Origin: Streptomyces venezuelae
Lineage (GTDB): Bacteria; Actinomycetota; Actinomycetes; Streptomycetales; Streptomycetaceae
Length of the DNA: 64,000 nucleotides
Assembly: GCF_008642335.1 (NCBI RefSeq)
Contig: NZ_CP029191.1
Location: 5,766,001-5,830,000, forward strand
Direction: 5' to 3'
Shown here: piece after piece, positions 32,807 through 41,001 of the stretch
Layout of the letters: each line of letters begins with the position of its first letter
Numbering within the stretch: the first letter of the stretch is position 1
The notes under the pieces: generated by a model
What the model saw: only the letters and a program-made list of their open reading frames with translations
What the model was told of the DNA's origin: nothing
The model's database searches: none
Translations under genes and position numbers: made by a program

Positions 32807-33651
32807 GCACCGTCACCACCACCCCCGCGCCCGGCGCCACGTCGGCGGTCACGCGGACCCACGTCCCCGCCCCCACCTCCGCGCTGCAGAACTCCCTCAC
32901 CATGCTGCGCCGCAACCTCCGGCACGCCCGCCGCTACCCGGCCATGACGATCAGCCTGGTCAGCATGCCCATCGCCATGCTGCTGCTGTTCAACTACGTC
33001 TTCGGCGGCACGATGTCCGCCGGCATGGGTGCCCAGGGATCCGGCGACTACATCGACTACCTCGTCCCCGGCATCCTGCTGATGGCCGTCGGCTCCGGCG
33101 TCCTGCCCACCACGGTCGGCGTCTGCACCGACATGACCGAGGGCATCGTGGCCCGGTTCCGGACGATGCCGATCAGCGGCGCGTCGATCCTCACCGGCCG
33201 GGCCGTCGGCGCCGTCATCCAGACGATGGTCACCATCGTCTTCGTCACCGGGGTCGCCTTCCTGATCGGCTTCCGCTCCGGCGCCGAGCCCGTCGAGTGG
33301 CTCGCCGCGGCCGGTCTGCTCATCCTCATGAGCACCGCCCTCACCTGGCTCGCCGTCGCACTCGGCCAGCTCGTCAAGGCACCGGAGGCGGCCAGCAGTG
33401 TCGCTCTGCCCTTCTCCTTCCTGCTGCCCTTCCTCAGCAGCGTGTTCGTGCCGCTCGACTCGATGCCGGGCTGGCTGCGCCACTTCGCCGAGTGGCAGCC
33501 CTACACCGCCTTCACCGAGACCCTGCGCGGGCTGCTGACCGGCACGGAGATCGGCAAGTTCGGTCCGCTCGCGGTGGGCTGGGGCTTCGCCATCGCCCTG
33601 CTCGGCTTCCTCTGGGCGCGCTCACTGTTCAAGCGCGACGCCACGCGCTGA
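32803..33651 (+). CDS. ABC-2 type permease (DrrB family)
   Basis: 282 residues whose ATG overlaps the ATPase stop (ATGA), so translation is coupled. After a Thr/Pro/Ala-rich cytoplasmic start there are six membrane segments: SLVSMPIAMLLLFNYVFGG, YLVPGILLMAVGSGVLP, ILTGRAVGAVIQTMVTIVFVTGVAF in pieces, LAAAGLLILMSTALTWLAVALG, ALPFSFLLPFLSSVFVPL and the last near the C-terminus. The EGIVARFRTMPIS loop is the ABC-2 coupling element typical of daunorubicin-resistance DrrB. The pair exports a hydrophobic compound, perhaps an antibiotic or lipid. Confidence 0.9.
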   Translation: MSTVTTTPAPGATSAVTRTHVPAPTSALQNSLTMLRRNLRHARRYPAMTISLVSMPIAMLLLFNYVFGGTMSAGMGAQGSGDYIDYLVPGILLMAVGSGVLPTTVGVCTDMTEGIVARFRTMPISGASILTGRAVGAVIQTMVTIVFVTGVAFLIGFRSGAEPVEWLAAAGLLILMSTALTWLAVALGQLVKAPEAASSVALPFSFLLPFLSSVFVPLDSMPGWLRHFAEWQPYTAFTETLRGLLTGTEIGKFGPLAVGWGFAIALLGFLWARSLFKRDATR

Positions 33652-33781
33652 CCCGTAGAGCCGAAGAACCCCACAGACCCCGCGGAGCCACGGGGGTGTC
33701 TCGCGGGACGGGCCGTGCGACGGAGACGTCGCGCGGCCTTCCGCGTCGTACCCCAGCAGCATCGGACGTGTCAGAGGTCTA

Positions 33782-33793
33782 GACAGCGCTTTC
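33782..33793. promoter_or_regulatory. LacI-type operator before the polysaccharide lyase
   Basis: GACAGCGCTTTC, with the central palindrome AGCGCT, lies 25 bp upstream of the start. It matches the general look of LacI-family operators used for sugar genes in Streptomyces (GxxAGCGCTxxC). No LacI regulator is encoded in the window. Confidence 0.5.
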
Positions 33794-33817
33794 TGTACGC
33801 TGATACACCCCTGTCGC

Positions 33818-36154
33818 ATGACGCCCACCCGCCGTACATTCCTCCTCGCCGCAACCGCTTTCACCGCAGGCGCGGCAGCTTCGGTCCCAACGACCGCAGC
33901 CGCCGCCGACGACGAGTTCGCCACCCTCCGTGCCCGCTGGCTCCAGATCTCCCTCGGCACCGGCTACGACCCCGCCACCGAGCCGTACGCCTCCCGCCTG
34001 AAGGAGACCGGCGACCTCGCCCGGACCTTCCGTGCCGCCATGGCCCCGGCCGCCACGTCCCTCTGGCCCGACGCCCCGTTCGACCCGCCCGCCGGCATCA
34101 CCCTCAGCCACAGCAGGCTCTGGACGATGACCCAGGCGTACGTCTGTGAAGGCACGGGGTCCACCGGTGACGCCGGGCTCCTCGCCGACATCCTGCGCGG
34201 CCTCGACCACGTCGCCGCCACCGTCTACAACGCCTCCACCACCCGCTACGGCAACTGGTGGGAGTGGCAGATAGGCAGCCCCCGGCTGCTCATGGACATC
34301 GTGGCCGCCCTGTACGACGAACTCGGCGCCGCACGCAGGGAGAAGGCCTTCGCCGCCGTCGACCACTTCGTCCCCGACTCCGCGCTCGCCGACTACACCG
34401 GCACCTCCACCGGCGCCAACCGTGTCGACCTGTGCCGCTCCGTCGCCCTGCGCGGCGTCCTCGGCAGGAGTCCGGCCAAGGTGGCCCTCGCCCGCGACGC
34501 GCTCTCCCCGGTCTTCCCCTACGTCACCAAGGGCGACGGCCTCTACGAGGACGGGTCGTTCGTGCAGCACACCTGGGTCGCCTACTCGGGAACGTACGGG
34601 CAGGTCATGCTCGACGGTCTCGGACGGCTCTTCGCGCTGCTCGCCGGGTCGACCTGGGCCGTCACCGACCCCAAGAAGCAGATCATCCTCGACAGCGTCG
34701 AGCGGGCGTACGCGCCCTTGATCCACGACGGACTCATGATGGACAGCGTCAACGGGCGTGCCATCAGCCGGGGTTACCTGAAAGGCGACGACCGGAAGAT
34801 CATGCGGAGCGACCACTTCCACGGTCAGGGGCTCATCGCCACCATGGCGATGCTCGCGGGCGGTGCGAGCGCCGCCGAGCGGGAACGGTGGCACGCGCGG
34901 ATCAAGGGGTGGATCGAGCGGGACACCGTCACCCCGCTGCTCACCGCCCGGCAGCTGGGCGTCGCCGACCTCGCGCGGCTGCACGCCGTGGCGGACTCCG
35001 ACGTGCGGGCGGCGCCCGAACCGGTGGAGCACCGGTTGTTCCCGGCCATGGACCGCGCCGTGCACCGGCGGCCCGGATTCGCGGTCAACCTCTCGATGGC
35101 GTCGGACCGGATCGCGTACTACGAATGCGGCAACGGCGAGAACCCGCGCGGCTGGCACACCGGTGCCGGAATGGTCTATTGGTGGGCCGGCGGTGCCCAC
35201 GGCGATCAGTACACCGACTGGTTCTGGCCGACCGTCGACCCGTACCGGCTGCCCGGCACGACCGTGTCCACCAAGCGGCTCCCCGACCGGGCCGGCGGCG
35301 ATTGGGGCGCCGCGCGGCCCGCGGTGAAGTGGGTGGGCGGCGCGACCGACGGCGAGTTCGCCGCCGTCGGCCAGCACCTGAAGGGGCTCGGCTCCACACT
35401 CGACGCCCGCAAGTCCTGGTTCTGCGCCGCGGACGCCGTGATCTGCCTGGGCGCCGGGATCACCGCCGCCGACGGCACCCCCGTCGAGACGGTCGTCGAC
35501 AACCGCAGCCTCGGCGAGTCCGGCACCGCGGCCCTCACCGTCGACGACCGCCCGCGCCCGCAGTGGGCCCACCTCGACGGGCACGGCGGCTGGCTCTTCC
35601 CCGGCGGCACGTCCCGGCTCAGGACGGCCCGCGAGGACCGCACCGGAGCCTGGTCCGACATCAACACCGGCAGCTCCACCGAGCGGCGCACCAGGCGCTG
35701 GCAGACGCTCTGGCTGGACCACGGCACCGACCCCGCGGACGCTACGTACGCCTATGTCCTGATGCCCGGAGCCTCCCGCCGCACCCTGCGGGCCCGCGCC
35801 GCCGACCACCACTGGTTGTCGGTCCTCGCCAACTCGGCGAAGGTGCAGGCCGTGGCCGTGGACGGGCTCGGCCTGACCGCCGCCAACTTCTGGCAGGCGG
35901 GCGAGGCGGGACGGCTCGTCGTGACCGCGCCCGCCAGTGTGCTCGTACGCCAGCGGGGGAGAGGCGCTACGGTGCATGTGAGCGAGCCGCCGCGCACCGG
36001 AGAATCCCTCGAATTCACCTGGAACCGACCCGTGTCCCGAGTGGTCGCCAAGGACCCCTCCGTCGAGGTTCTCGCCACGGGCCGCTCGCTGCGGCTGCGG
36101 ATCACGCCGGGCAAGGCCTGCGCGAGTCACCGCTGTGAGGTGACTCTCAGCTGA
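33818..36154 (+). CDS. Polysaccharide lyase family 8 (hyaluronate/chondroitin/xanthan lyase), Tat-exported
   Basis: 778 residues. The start RRTFLLAATAFTAGAAASVPTTAAAA is a Tat-type signal. The alpha/alpha-toroid domain (about 40-380) holds NWWEWQIGSPRLL and the catalytic segment DGSFVQHTWVAYSGTYGQ near 246-263, with His and Tyr. The beta-sandwich half (about 390-780) includes NGENPRGWHTGAGMVYWWAGG and ends in GKACASHRCEVTLS. PL8 enzymes cut uronic-acid polysaccharides by beta-elimination. The exact substrate (hyaluronan, chondroitin or xanthan) is not decided by sequence. It is a lone gene with a LacI-like operator, consistent with catabolite or substrate control. Confidence 0.9.
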   Translation: MTPTRRTFLLAATAFTAGAAASVPTTAAAADDEFATLRARWLQISLGTGYDPATEPYASRLKETGDLARTFRAAMAPAATSLWPDAPFDPPAGITLSHSRLWTMTQAYVCEGTGSTGDAGLLADILRGLDHVAATVYNASTTRYGNWWEWQIGSPRLLMDIVAALYDELGAARREKAFAAVDHFVPDSALADYTGTSTGANRVDLCRSVALRGVLGRSPAKVALARDALSPVFPYVTKGDGLYEDGSFVQHTWVAYSGTYGQVMLDGLGRLFALLAGSTWAVTDPKKQIILDSVERAYAPLIHDGLMMDSVNGRAISRGYLKGDDRKIMRSDHFHGQGLIATMAMLAGGASAAERERWHARIKGWIERDTVTPLLTARQLGVADLARLHAVADSDVRAAPEPVEHRLFPAMDRAVHRRPGFAVNLSMASDRIAYYECGNGENPRGWHTGAGMVYWWAGGAHGDQYTDWFWPTVDPYRLPGTTVSTKRLPDRAGGDWGAARPAVKWVGGATDGEFAAVGQHLKGLGSTLDARKSWFCAADAVICLGAGITAADGTPVETVVDNRSLGESGTAALTVDDRPRPQWAHLDGHGGWLFPGGTSRLRTAREDRTGAWSDINTGSSTERRTRRWQTLWLDHGTDPADATYAYVLMPGASRRTLRARAADHHWLSVLANSAKVQAVAVDGLGLTAANFWQAGEAGRLVVTAPASVLVRQRGRGATVHVSEPPRTGESLEFTWNRPVSRVVAKDPSVEVLATGRSLRLRITPGKACASHRCEVTLS

Positions 36155-36338
36155 CGGAGGGCGCCGACGGGCCGGGATCCGCGGAGTGTTTTGTAGGAAC
36201 CCCATAACTTCAGGCGGTCTGAGCCGTCACTTCTTCATGGGGGCGGCCCGCTTCTGTCCGGGGGTGCCAGGAAAACGGCCCGGAGACTGTTCATAGTCGA
36301 CGGTCCGTTTCCCCGGGCGCCCTCCGTAAGGTCGCTAC

Positions 36339-37931
36339 ATGACCGTTTTGGACGAGACCGCTTCCTCTGGTGGCGAGCCCACCGACTCACGCGGCCGCGT
36401 GGCCGAGCTGCACGAGATCCGTGCGGAGGCACTGCGCGGGCCGAGCGAGAAGGCGACCGAGGCCCAGCACGCCAAGGGCAAGCTGACCGCCCGCGAGCGG
36501 ATCGAGCTGCTCCTCGACCCGGACTCGTTCAACGAGGTCGAGCAGCTGCGCCGGCACCGGGCCACGGGCTTCGGCCTGGAGGCCAAGAAGCCGTACACGG
36601 ACGGTGTCATCACCGGCTGGGGCACGGTGGAGGGCCGCACGGTCTTCGTCTACGCCCACGACTTCCGCATCTTCGGCGGCGCGCTCGGCGAGGCGCACGC
36701 CACGAAGATCCACAAGATCATGGACATGGCCATCGCGGCCGGTGCCCCGCTGGTCTCGCTGAACGACGGCGCGGGCGCCCGTATCCAGGAGGGCGTCTCG
36801 GCGCTCGCCGGTTACGGCGGCATCTTCCAGCGCAACACCAAGGCATCGGGTGTCATCCCGCAGATCTCCGTGATGCTCGGCCCGTGCGCGGGCGGCGCGG
36901 CGTACTCGCCCGCCCTCACCGACTTCGTGTTCATGGTCCGCGAGACCTCGCAGATGTTCATCACCGGGCCGGACGTGGTCCGCGCGGTGACCGGCGAGGA
37001 GATCACGCAGAACGGCCTCGGCGGCGCGGACGTGCACGCCGAGACCTCGGGCGTCTGCCACTTCGCGTACGACGACGAAGAGACCTGCCTGGCCGAGGTC
37101 CGCTACCTGATCTCGATGCTCCCCTCCAACAACCGGGAGAACCCGCCGGTCCACGAGTCGGAGGACCCGGCCGAGCGCCGCTCGGACGTCCTCCTCGACC
37201 TGGTCCCCGCGGACGGCAACCGGCCGTACGACATGGCGAAGGTCATCGAGGAGCTCGTCGACGACGGCGACTACCTCGAGGTCCACGAGCGCTGGGCGCG
37301 CAACATCATCTGCGCCCTGGCCCGCCTCGACGGCCAGGTCGTCGGCATCGTCGCCAACCAGCCCCAGGCGCTGGCCGGTGTCCTCGACATCGAGGCCTCG
37401 GAGAAGGCCGCCCGCTTCGTCCAGATGTGCGACGCGTTCAACATCCCGATCCTCACCCTGCTGGACGTGCCCGGCTTCCTGCCCGGCGTCGACCAGGAGC
37501 ACGGCGGCATCATCCGCCACGGCGCCAAGCTCCTCTACGCGTACTGCAACGCCACCGTCCCGCGGATCTCGCTGATCCTGCGCAAGGCGTACGGCGGCGC
37601 GTACATCGTCATGGACAGCCAGTCGATCGGCGCGGACCTCACGTACGCGTGGCCGACCAACGAGATCGCGGTCATGGGCGCCGAGGGCGCCGCGAACGTG
37701 ATCTTCCGGCGTCAGATCGCGGCCGCCGAGGACCCCGAGGCGATGCGCGCGCGCATGGTCAAGGAGTACAAGGCCGAGCTGATGCACCCCTACTACGCAG
37801 CGGAGCGCGGTCTGGTCGACGACGTCATCGACCCGGCCGAGACCCGCGAGGTCCTCATCAAGTCCCTCGCGATGCTCCGCAACAAGCACGCCGACCTGCC
37901 CTCGCGCAAGCACGGCAACCCCCCGCAGTAG
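36339..37931 (+). CDS. accB: Acyl-CoA carboxylase beta subunit (propionyl/acetyl-CoA carboxyltransferase)
   Basis: 530 residues, carboxyltransferase of the AccD5/PccB type. The N-half carries LTARERIELLLDPDSF, FGGALGEAHATKIHKIMD, LNDGAGARIQEGVSALAGYGGIF and GPCAGGAAYSPALTDF. The C-half carries ILTLLDVPGFLPGVDQEHGGIIRHGAKLLYAY and AYGGAYIVMDSQSIGAD (all read in segments). It transfers carboxyl from biotin to propionyl- or acetyl-CoA, giving methylmalonyl- or malonyl-CoA for polyketides and fatty acids. The biotinylated alpha subunit is encoded elsewhere. The small epsilon subunit gene follows 21 bases downstream, as in S. coelicolor. Confidence 0.94.
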   Translation: MTVLDETASSGGEPTDSRGRVAELHEIRAEALRGPSEKATEAQHAKGKLTARERIELLLDPDSFNEVEQLRRHRATGFGLEAKKPYTDGVITGWGTVEGRTVFVYAHDFRIFGGALGEAHATKIHKIMDMAIAAGAPLVSLNDGAGARIQEGVSALAGYGGIFQRNTKASGVIPQISVMLGPCAGGAAYSPALTDFVFMVRETSQMFITGPDVVRAVTGEEITQNGLGGADVHAETSGVCHFAYDDEETCLAEVRYLISMLPSNNRENPPVHESEDPAERRSDVLLDLVPADGNRPYDMAKVIEELVDDGDYLEVHERWARNIICALARLDGQVVGIVANQPQALAGVLDIEASEKAARFVQMCDAFNIPILTLLDVPGFLPGVDQEHGGIIRHGAKLLYAYCNATVPRISLILRKAYGGAYIVMDSQSIGADLTYAWPTNEIAVMGAEGAANVIFRRQIAAAEDPEAMRARMVKEYKAELMHPYYAAERGLVDDVIDPAETREVLIKSLAMLRNKHADLPSRKHGNPPQ

Positions 37932-37952
37932 CCCACAAGGAGAACGCTGCAG

Positions 37953-38147
37953 ATGACTACCCCCGACATCCGCGTCGAGAAGGGCCACGCCGAGCCCGAG
38001 GAGGTCGCGGCCATCACCGCGATCCTGCTGGCCCGCGCCGCCGCCCAGCCCGCCGCCGCCCCCGCGCGCCGCGGCCGCGACAGGGCCGGCTGGCGCCGCC
38101 TGGAGCGCACCCCGGGCTTCCGCGCCCCGCACAGCTGGCAGGGCTGA
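37953..38147 (+). CDS. accE: Acyl-CoA carboxylase epsilon subunit
   Basis: 64 residues: VEKGHAEPEEVAAITAILLARAA, an Ala/Pro/Arg-rich linker, then WRRLERTPGFRAPHSWQG. The N-terminal helix with PEEVAAITAIL and the C-terminal W-x-x-P-x-x-R-x-x-x-x-W pattern are those of the actinobacterial epsilon subunit. It binds the beta hexamer and raises carboxylase activity. It has a GGAG-type site upstream and is cotranscribed with accB. A terminator follows at 38166. Confidence 0.9.
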   Translation: MTTPDIRVEKGHAEPEEVAAITAILLARAAAQPAAAPARRGRDRAGWRRLERTPGFRAPHSWQG

Positions 38148-38165
38148 CGCCCACGCGTCGGCGAG

Positions 38166-38195
38166 GCCCCCGCTCTCCTTCGGGAGGGCGGGGGC
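38166..38195 (+). terminator. Terminator after accBE
   Basis: A 13-bp stem (GCCCCCGCTCTCC with its partner at 38183-38195, one G-T pair) and a TTCG tetraloop, 18 bases past accE. It is a very stable hairpin that closes the operon. Confidence 0.85.
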
Positions 38196-38223
38196 TCTGC
38201 TGTGTCGCAGGGGCGCCCCGTCA

Positions 38224-38253
38224 GAGGCGCGGGGAACCGCGCGACCAGCCCCC
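38224..38253. repeat. Second copy of the dispersed GGCGCGGGGAACYGCGCGACC element
   Basis: GGCGCGGGGAACCGCGCGAC followed by CAGCCCCCT matches the inverted copy at 18799-18829 except for one base in the core. As there, it sits just beyond the 3' end of a convergent gene (LysR, ending 38270), in a gap between converging transcripts. Confidence 0.75.
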
Positions 38254-38269
38254 TGGGCCCGCAGACAGG

Positions 38270-39154
38270 TCACCGACCCGCAGGGGCGCCCTCCGCCGGG
38301 AGCCCGACGGCGGACTCCGCCAACGCACGCACGGCGGGATGCCAGGCCCGCCCCCGAGGCCCGCTCAGGACCAGCCTCCGCGACACCCGCGGAGACACCG
38401 GCACCAGCACCAGATCCGCCGACAGCAACGGCCGCGACGCCTCCGACAGGACCGTCACGCCGATGCCCGCCTGCACCATGCTGATCAGCGTCGCCAGGTC
38501 GCGGACCCGCTGCGCCGGGCTGAACCGCAGCCCCGCCAGGTCGTGGAGCGCGCGCACGCGGTCCTCGCAGCCGCCCGGCGAGATCAGGAAGTCGTCGTCC
38601 TCCAGGTCGCGCACGTCGACGACCGGCTCGGCCGCCAGCGGGTGGTCGCGGGGGAGCAGGGCACGGTAGCCGTCCAGGGCGAGCAGGACACCGGGGCCCG
38701 GCGGCGGATCGACCAGGACAGCCGCGTCCGCCGTGCCGTTCTCCAGCCAGCCCGCGATCTCCGCGCTGTCGCCCTCGAAGACCCGTACCGTGACGTGCGG
38801 ACAGCTCTCCCGCCAGTGCGCCGTCAGAACGGGCAGCAGGCCCTGGCAGACCGTGGGCGTCGCGGCCAGCCGCACCGTGCCGGTCAGAGTGCCCGCCGCG
38901 TCCGCCGCCACCTCCTCGATACCCCGCACCGCCGACAGCGCACCCCGTGCGTACGGCAGGACGCGCTCCCCGAGCACCGTCGTGCGGACCCGCCCGGCAC
39001 GGACGAGCAGCGGCCCCGCCAACTCCCGCTCCAGGGACGCCACCGCGTGCGAGACCGCCGACTGGCTCACGCCCAGCTCGTCGGCGGCCGCGCCGAAGCC
39101 GCCCGCGTCGACCACGGCGACGAAGGCCCTGAGCTGCGGAAAGTTCACGGTCAT
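38270..39154 (-). CDS. LysR-family regulator
   Basis: 294 residues. The helix-turn-helix is clear: FPQLRAFVAVVDAGGFGAAADELGVSQSAVSHAVASLERELAGPLLVR in segments, followed by the effector-binding domain (LTGTVRLAATPTVCQGLLP, DAAVLVDPPPGPG, HPLAAEPVVDV). It is divergent from a tautomerase gene and an operator-like palindrome overlaps its own start codon, so it likely represses itself and controls the tautomerase. The effector is unknown. Confidence 0.88.
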   Translation of the reverse strand: MTVNFPQLRAFVAVVDAGGFGAAADELGVSQSAVSHAVASLERELAGPLLVRAGRVRTTVLGERVLPYARGALSAVRGIEEVAADAAGTLTGTVRLAATPTVCQGLLPVLTAHWRESCPHVTVRVFEGDSAEIAGWLENGTADAAVLVDPPPGPGVLLALDGYRALLPRDHPLAAEPVVDVRDLEDDDFLISPGGCEDRVRALHDLAGLRFSPAQRVRDLATLISMVQAGIGVTVLSEASRPLLSADLVLVPVSPRVSRRLVLSGPRGRAWHPAVRALAESAVGLPAEGAPAGR

Positions 39155-39167
39155 GAGGCGGCCTCAT
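39153..39167. promoter_or_regulatory. LysR operator overlapping the lysR start
   Basis: ATGAGGCGGCCTCAT is a perfect 7-1-7 palindrome that includes the regulator's own ATG and fits the T-N11-A LysR motif. It lies in the 115-bp gap before the divergent tautomerase gene. Confidence 0.55.
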
Positions 39168-39269
39168 AGGGCGGTGAGGGGGCTGAGTTGGCCCCATCGT
39201 GCCAGGCGGGGTGAGGGTGGCCGCATCGAACCCGATGACCGAACCCGACGACCGCACCCGAGGAGAACC

Positions 39270-39665
39270 GTGCCCCACATCAGAGCCACCGTCACCGGCC
39301 CCGGCCTGCCCGCGAACGTCACCCGCGGCCTCGCCGAGGGCCTGACGGAGCTGGCCGTCACCGCACTCGGCAAGTCCGCTGAGCGCACCATCGTCCACCT
39401 CGACCCGGTCCCCGCCGACCGCTACTACGTGGCCGGAAAACCCCTGGCGGAGGGCGCCCGCGACGTGCACCTGGAGGTCAGCATCACCGCGGGCACCAAC
39501 AGCGCGGCGGAGAAAGCCGCGTTCGTCTCCGGGGCCGCCGCGTTCCTGGCGGAGCTCATCGGCCCGCTCGCCCGCGGCGGCGTCGCCCTCCACGAACTCC
39601 ACCCCGAGAGCTACGGCTACCAGGGCGTGACCCAATTCGAGCACTACCGCGGAAGCGGGAACTGA
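39270..39665 (+). CDS. Tautomerase-superfamily protein (4-oxalocrotonate tautomerase-like)
   Basis: 131 residues from GTG 39270, with AGGAG four bases upstream. The start codon is followed directly by proline (MPHIRATVTGPGLP); after removal of Met this Pro1 is the catalytic base of the superfamily. The fold has two beta-alpha-beta halves (helix NVTRGLAEGLTELAVTALGK and helix AAEKAAFVSGAAAFLAELI), as in long tautomerases formed by duplication. It would tautomerise or dehalogenate a small keto acid. It is linked to the divergent LysR gene. Confidence 0.82.
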   Translation: MPHIRATVTGPGLPANVTRGLAEGLTELAVTALGKSAERTIVHLDPVPADRYYVAGKPLAEGARDVHLEVSITAGTNSAAEKAAFVSGAAAFLAELIGPLARGGVALHELHPESYGYQGVTQFEHYRGSGN

Positions 39666-39678
39666 GGGAACCGACAGA

Positions 39679-39704
39679 GGCCCGCACGCCGAAGCGTGCG
39701 GGCC
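39679..39704. terminator. Bidirectional terminator between tautomerase and conservon 1
   Basis: A perfect 11-bp stem (GGCCCGCACGC with its complement at 39694-39704) and a CGAA loop lie between the convergent tautomerase and cvnD genes. Confidence 0.85.
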
Positions 39705-39751
39705 CTCGGAGTCTGTCTCGTCCGCGTACGGGAAAAAGGTGGGACGGACCG

Positions 39752-40336
39752 CTATCGGAGTCGCGCCATCAGCGCGTGCTCGACCAGCGTGATGAGCGCG
39801 CTCTTCGCGTCCGCGCGGTGCCGTGCGTCGGTCGTGATGATGGGAGTGTCCGGTCCGATCTGGAGCGCTTCGCGCACCTCGTCGGGGGTGTAGGGCTGGT
39901 GGCCGTCGAAGCCGTTGAGGGCGATGACGAAGGGCAGCCCGGAGTTCTCGAAGTAGTCGACGGCGGGGAAGCAGTCGGCGAGGCGGCGGGTGTCGACGAG
40001 GACGACCGCGCCGATCGCGCCACGCACGAGGTCGTCCCACATGAACCAGAAGCGGTCCTGTCCGGGCGTGCCGAAGAGGTACAGGATCAGGTCCTGGTCC
40101 AGGGTGATGCGGCCGAAGTCCATGGCGACGGTGGTCGTCGTCTTGTCTCCGGTGTGGGTCAGGTCGTCGATGCCCGCGGACGCGGACGTCATGACGGCCT
40201 CGGTGCGCAGCGGGTTGATCTCAGAGACCGCCCCGACGAACGTGGTCTTGCCCACGCCGAAGCCGCCCGCCACCACGATTTTCGCGCTGGTGGTGGAGCG
40301 GGCTGTTGCTCCGCCGCTAGAGCTTGCGAAGTCCAC
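39752..40336 (-). CDS. cvnD: Conservon Ras-like GTPase CvnD (copy 1)
   Basis: 194 residues, GTG start, overlapping cvnC by 20 bp. It is a small GTPase of the MglA/Ras-like type: G1 GGFGVGKTT (about 24-32), a T-rich switch I (TTTTVAMDFGR), G3 GTPGQDRF, G4 NGFD (in place of NKxD), and a C-terminal helix. Conservon proteins form a membrane complex like a eukaryotic G-protein-coupled system, with CvnA as sensor, CvnB as regulator and CvnD as the switch. Over 39861-40279 it is 98.6% identical in DNA to copy 2 at 44985-45403 (six mismatches), far more than the flanks, which suggests recent gene conversion. Confidence 0.93.
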   Translation of the reverse strand: MDFASSSGGATARSTTSAKIVVAGGFGVGKTTFVGAVSEINPLRTEAVMTSASAGIDDLTHTGDKTTTTVAMDFGRITLDQDLILYLFGTPGQDRFWFMWDDLVRGAIGAVVLVDTRRLADCFPAVDYFENSGLPFVIALNGFDGHQPYTPDEVREALQIGPDTPIITTDARHRADAKSALITLVEHALMARLR

Positions 40337-40907
40337 TGAGCACCCTTTCGAGCAGTGTCACGTCTGGCTGGCCGCCGGCGGTCTCGTCGCCGCCGGGCTG
40401 ATGGATGGCGACAAGTCCGGCCTCCGCCAGGTCGGCTACGAGGATCCGGGCGACGCCGAGGGGGATGGAGAGGAGCGCCGAGATCTCGGCGACCGACTTG
40501 ATCTCCCGGCACAGGTTGCAGATGCGCTGATGCTCGGGCAACTGGCCCTGCAACTGATGCGGTTGTGCGGTGGTGTGCACCAGCGCCTCGATGGCGAGCT
40601 GGTAACGGGGCCTGGTGCGGCCACCCGTCATGGCGTACGGGCGCACCAGGGGGTTGTTCGCCGACCCCGCGGGCGCCGGTTCGGGGGCGCGCCGCTGGGG
40701 TTGCACGGGCTGGATGCGGGGTGCGCGCCCCGGATTGCCCTGGTCGTACGGACGCGGCCCGGGCTGCTGGGGCTGCGCGTACGGCTGGCGGCGGTGGCTC
40801 GGAGCGGAGGGGAAGTTGTACCTGTTCGGACCGCCGTCGTGCTGGCCGCCCTGGCCGTGACCAGGGGACCAGTTCGCCGATGACGAGCCGTCTGGGGGTG
40901 TTGCCAC
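40317..40907 (-). CDS. cvnC: Conservon DUF742 protein CvnC (copy 1)
   Basis: 196 residues from GTG 40905-40907, with AGGAGG seven bases upstream. A disordered N-terminal half rich in Pro, Gln, Gly and Arg precedes the DUF742 domain (about 85-196): LVRPYAMTGGRTRPRYQLAIEALV, QRICNLCREIKSVAEISALL with a Cys-x2-Cys pair, a winged-helix-like PLGVARILVADLAEAGLV and QPDVTLLERVLSGLRKL. Its function in the conservon is a connector between sensor and GTPase. The start chosen removes 12 upstream residues that an earlier ATG would add. Its end overlaps cvnD by 20 bp in both conservons. Confidence 0.9.
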   Translation of the reverse strand: MATPPDGSSSANWSPGHGQGGQHDGGPNRYNFPSAPSHRRQPYAQPQQPGPRPYDQGNPGRAPRIQPVQPQRRAPEPAPAGSANNPLVRPYAMTGGRTRPRYQLAIEALVHTTAQPHQLQGQLPEHQRICNLCREIKSVAEISALLSIPLGVARILVADLAEAGLVAIHQPGGDETAGGQPDVTLLERVLSGLRKL

Positions 40908-41001
40908 GTTGCTTCCTCCTCCAACTGTGCCGGGCACCATCACTGTGGAGCCGCGTCCCGAACCTTACGGCCACGAGGCGCGAAAACGCACCGTCTGTCT
41001 G

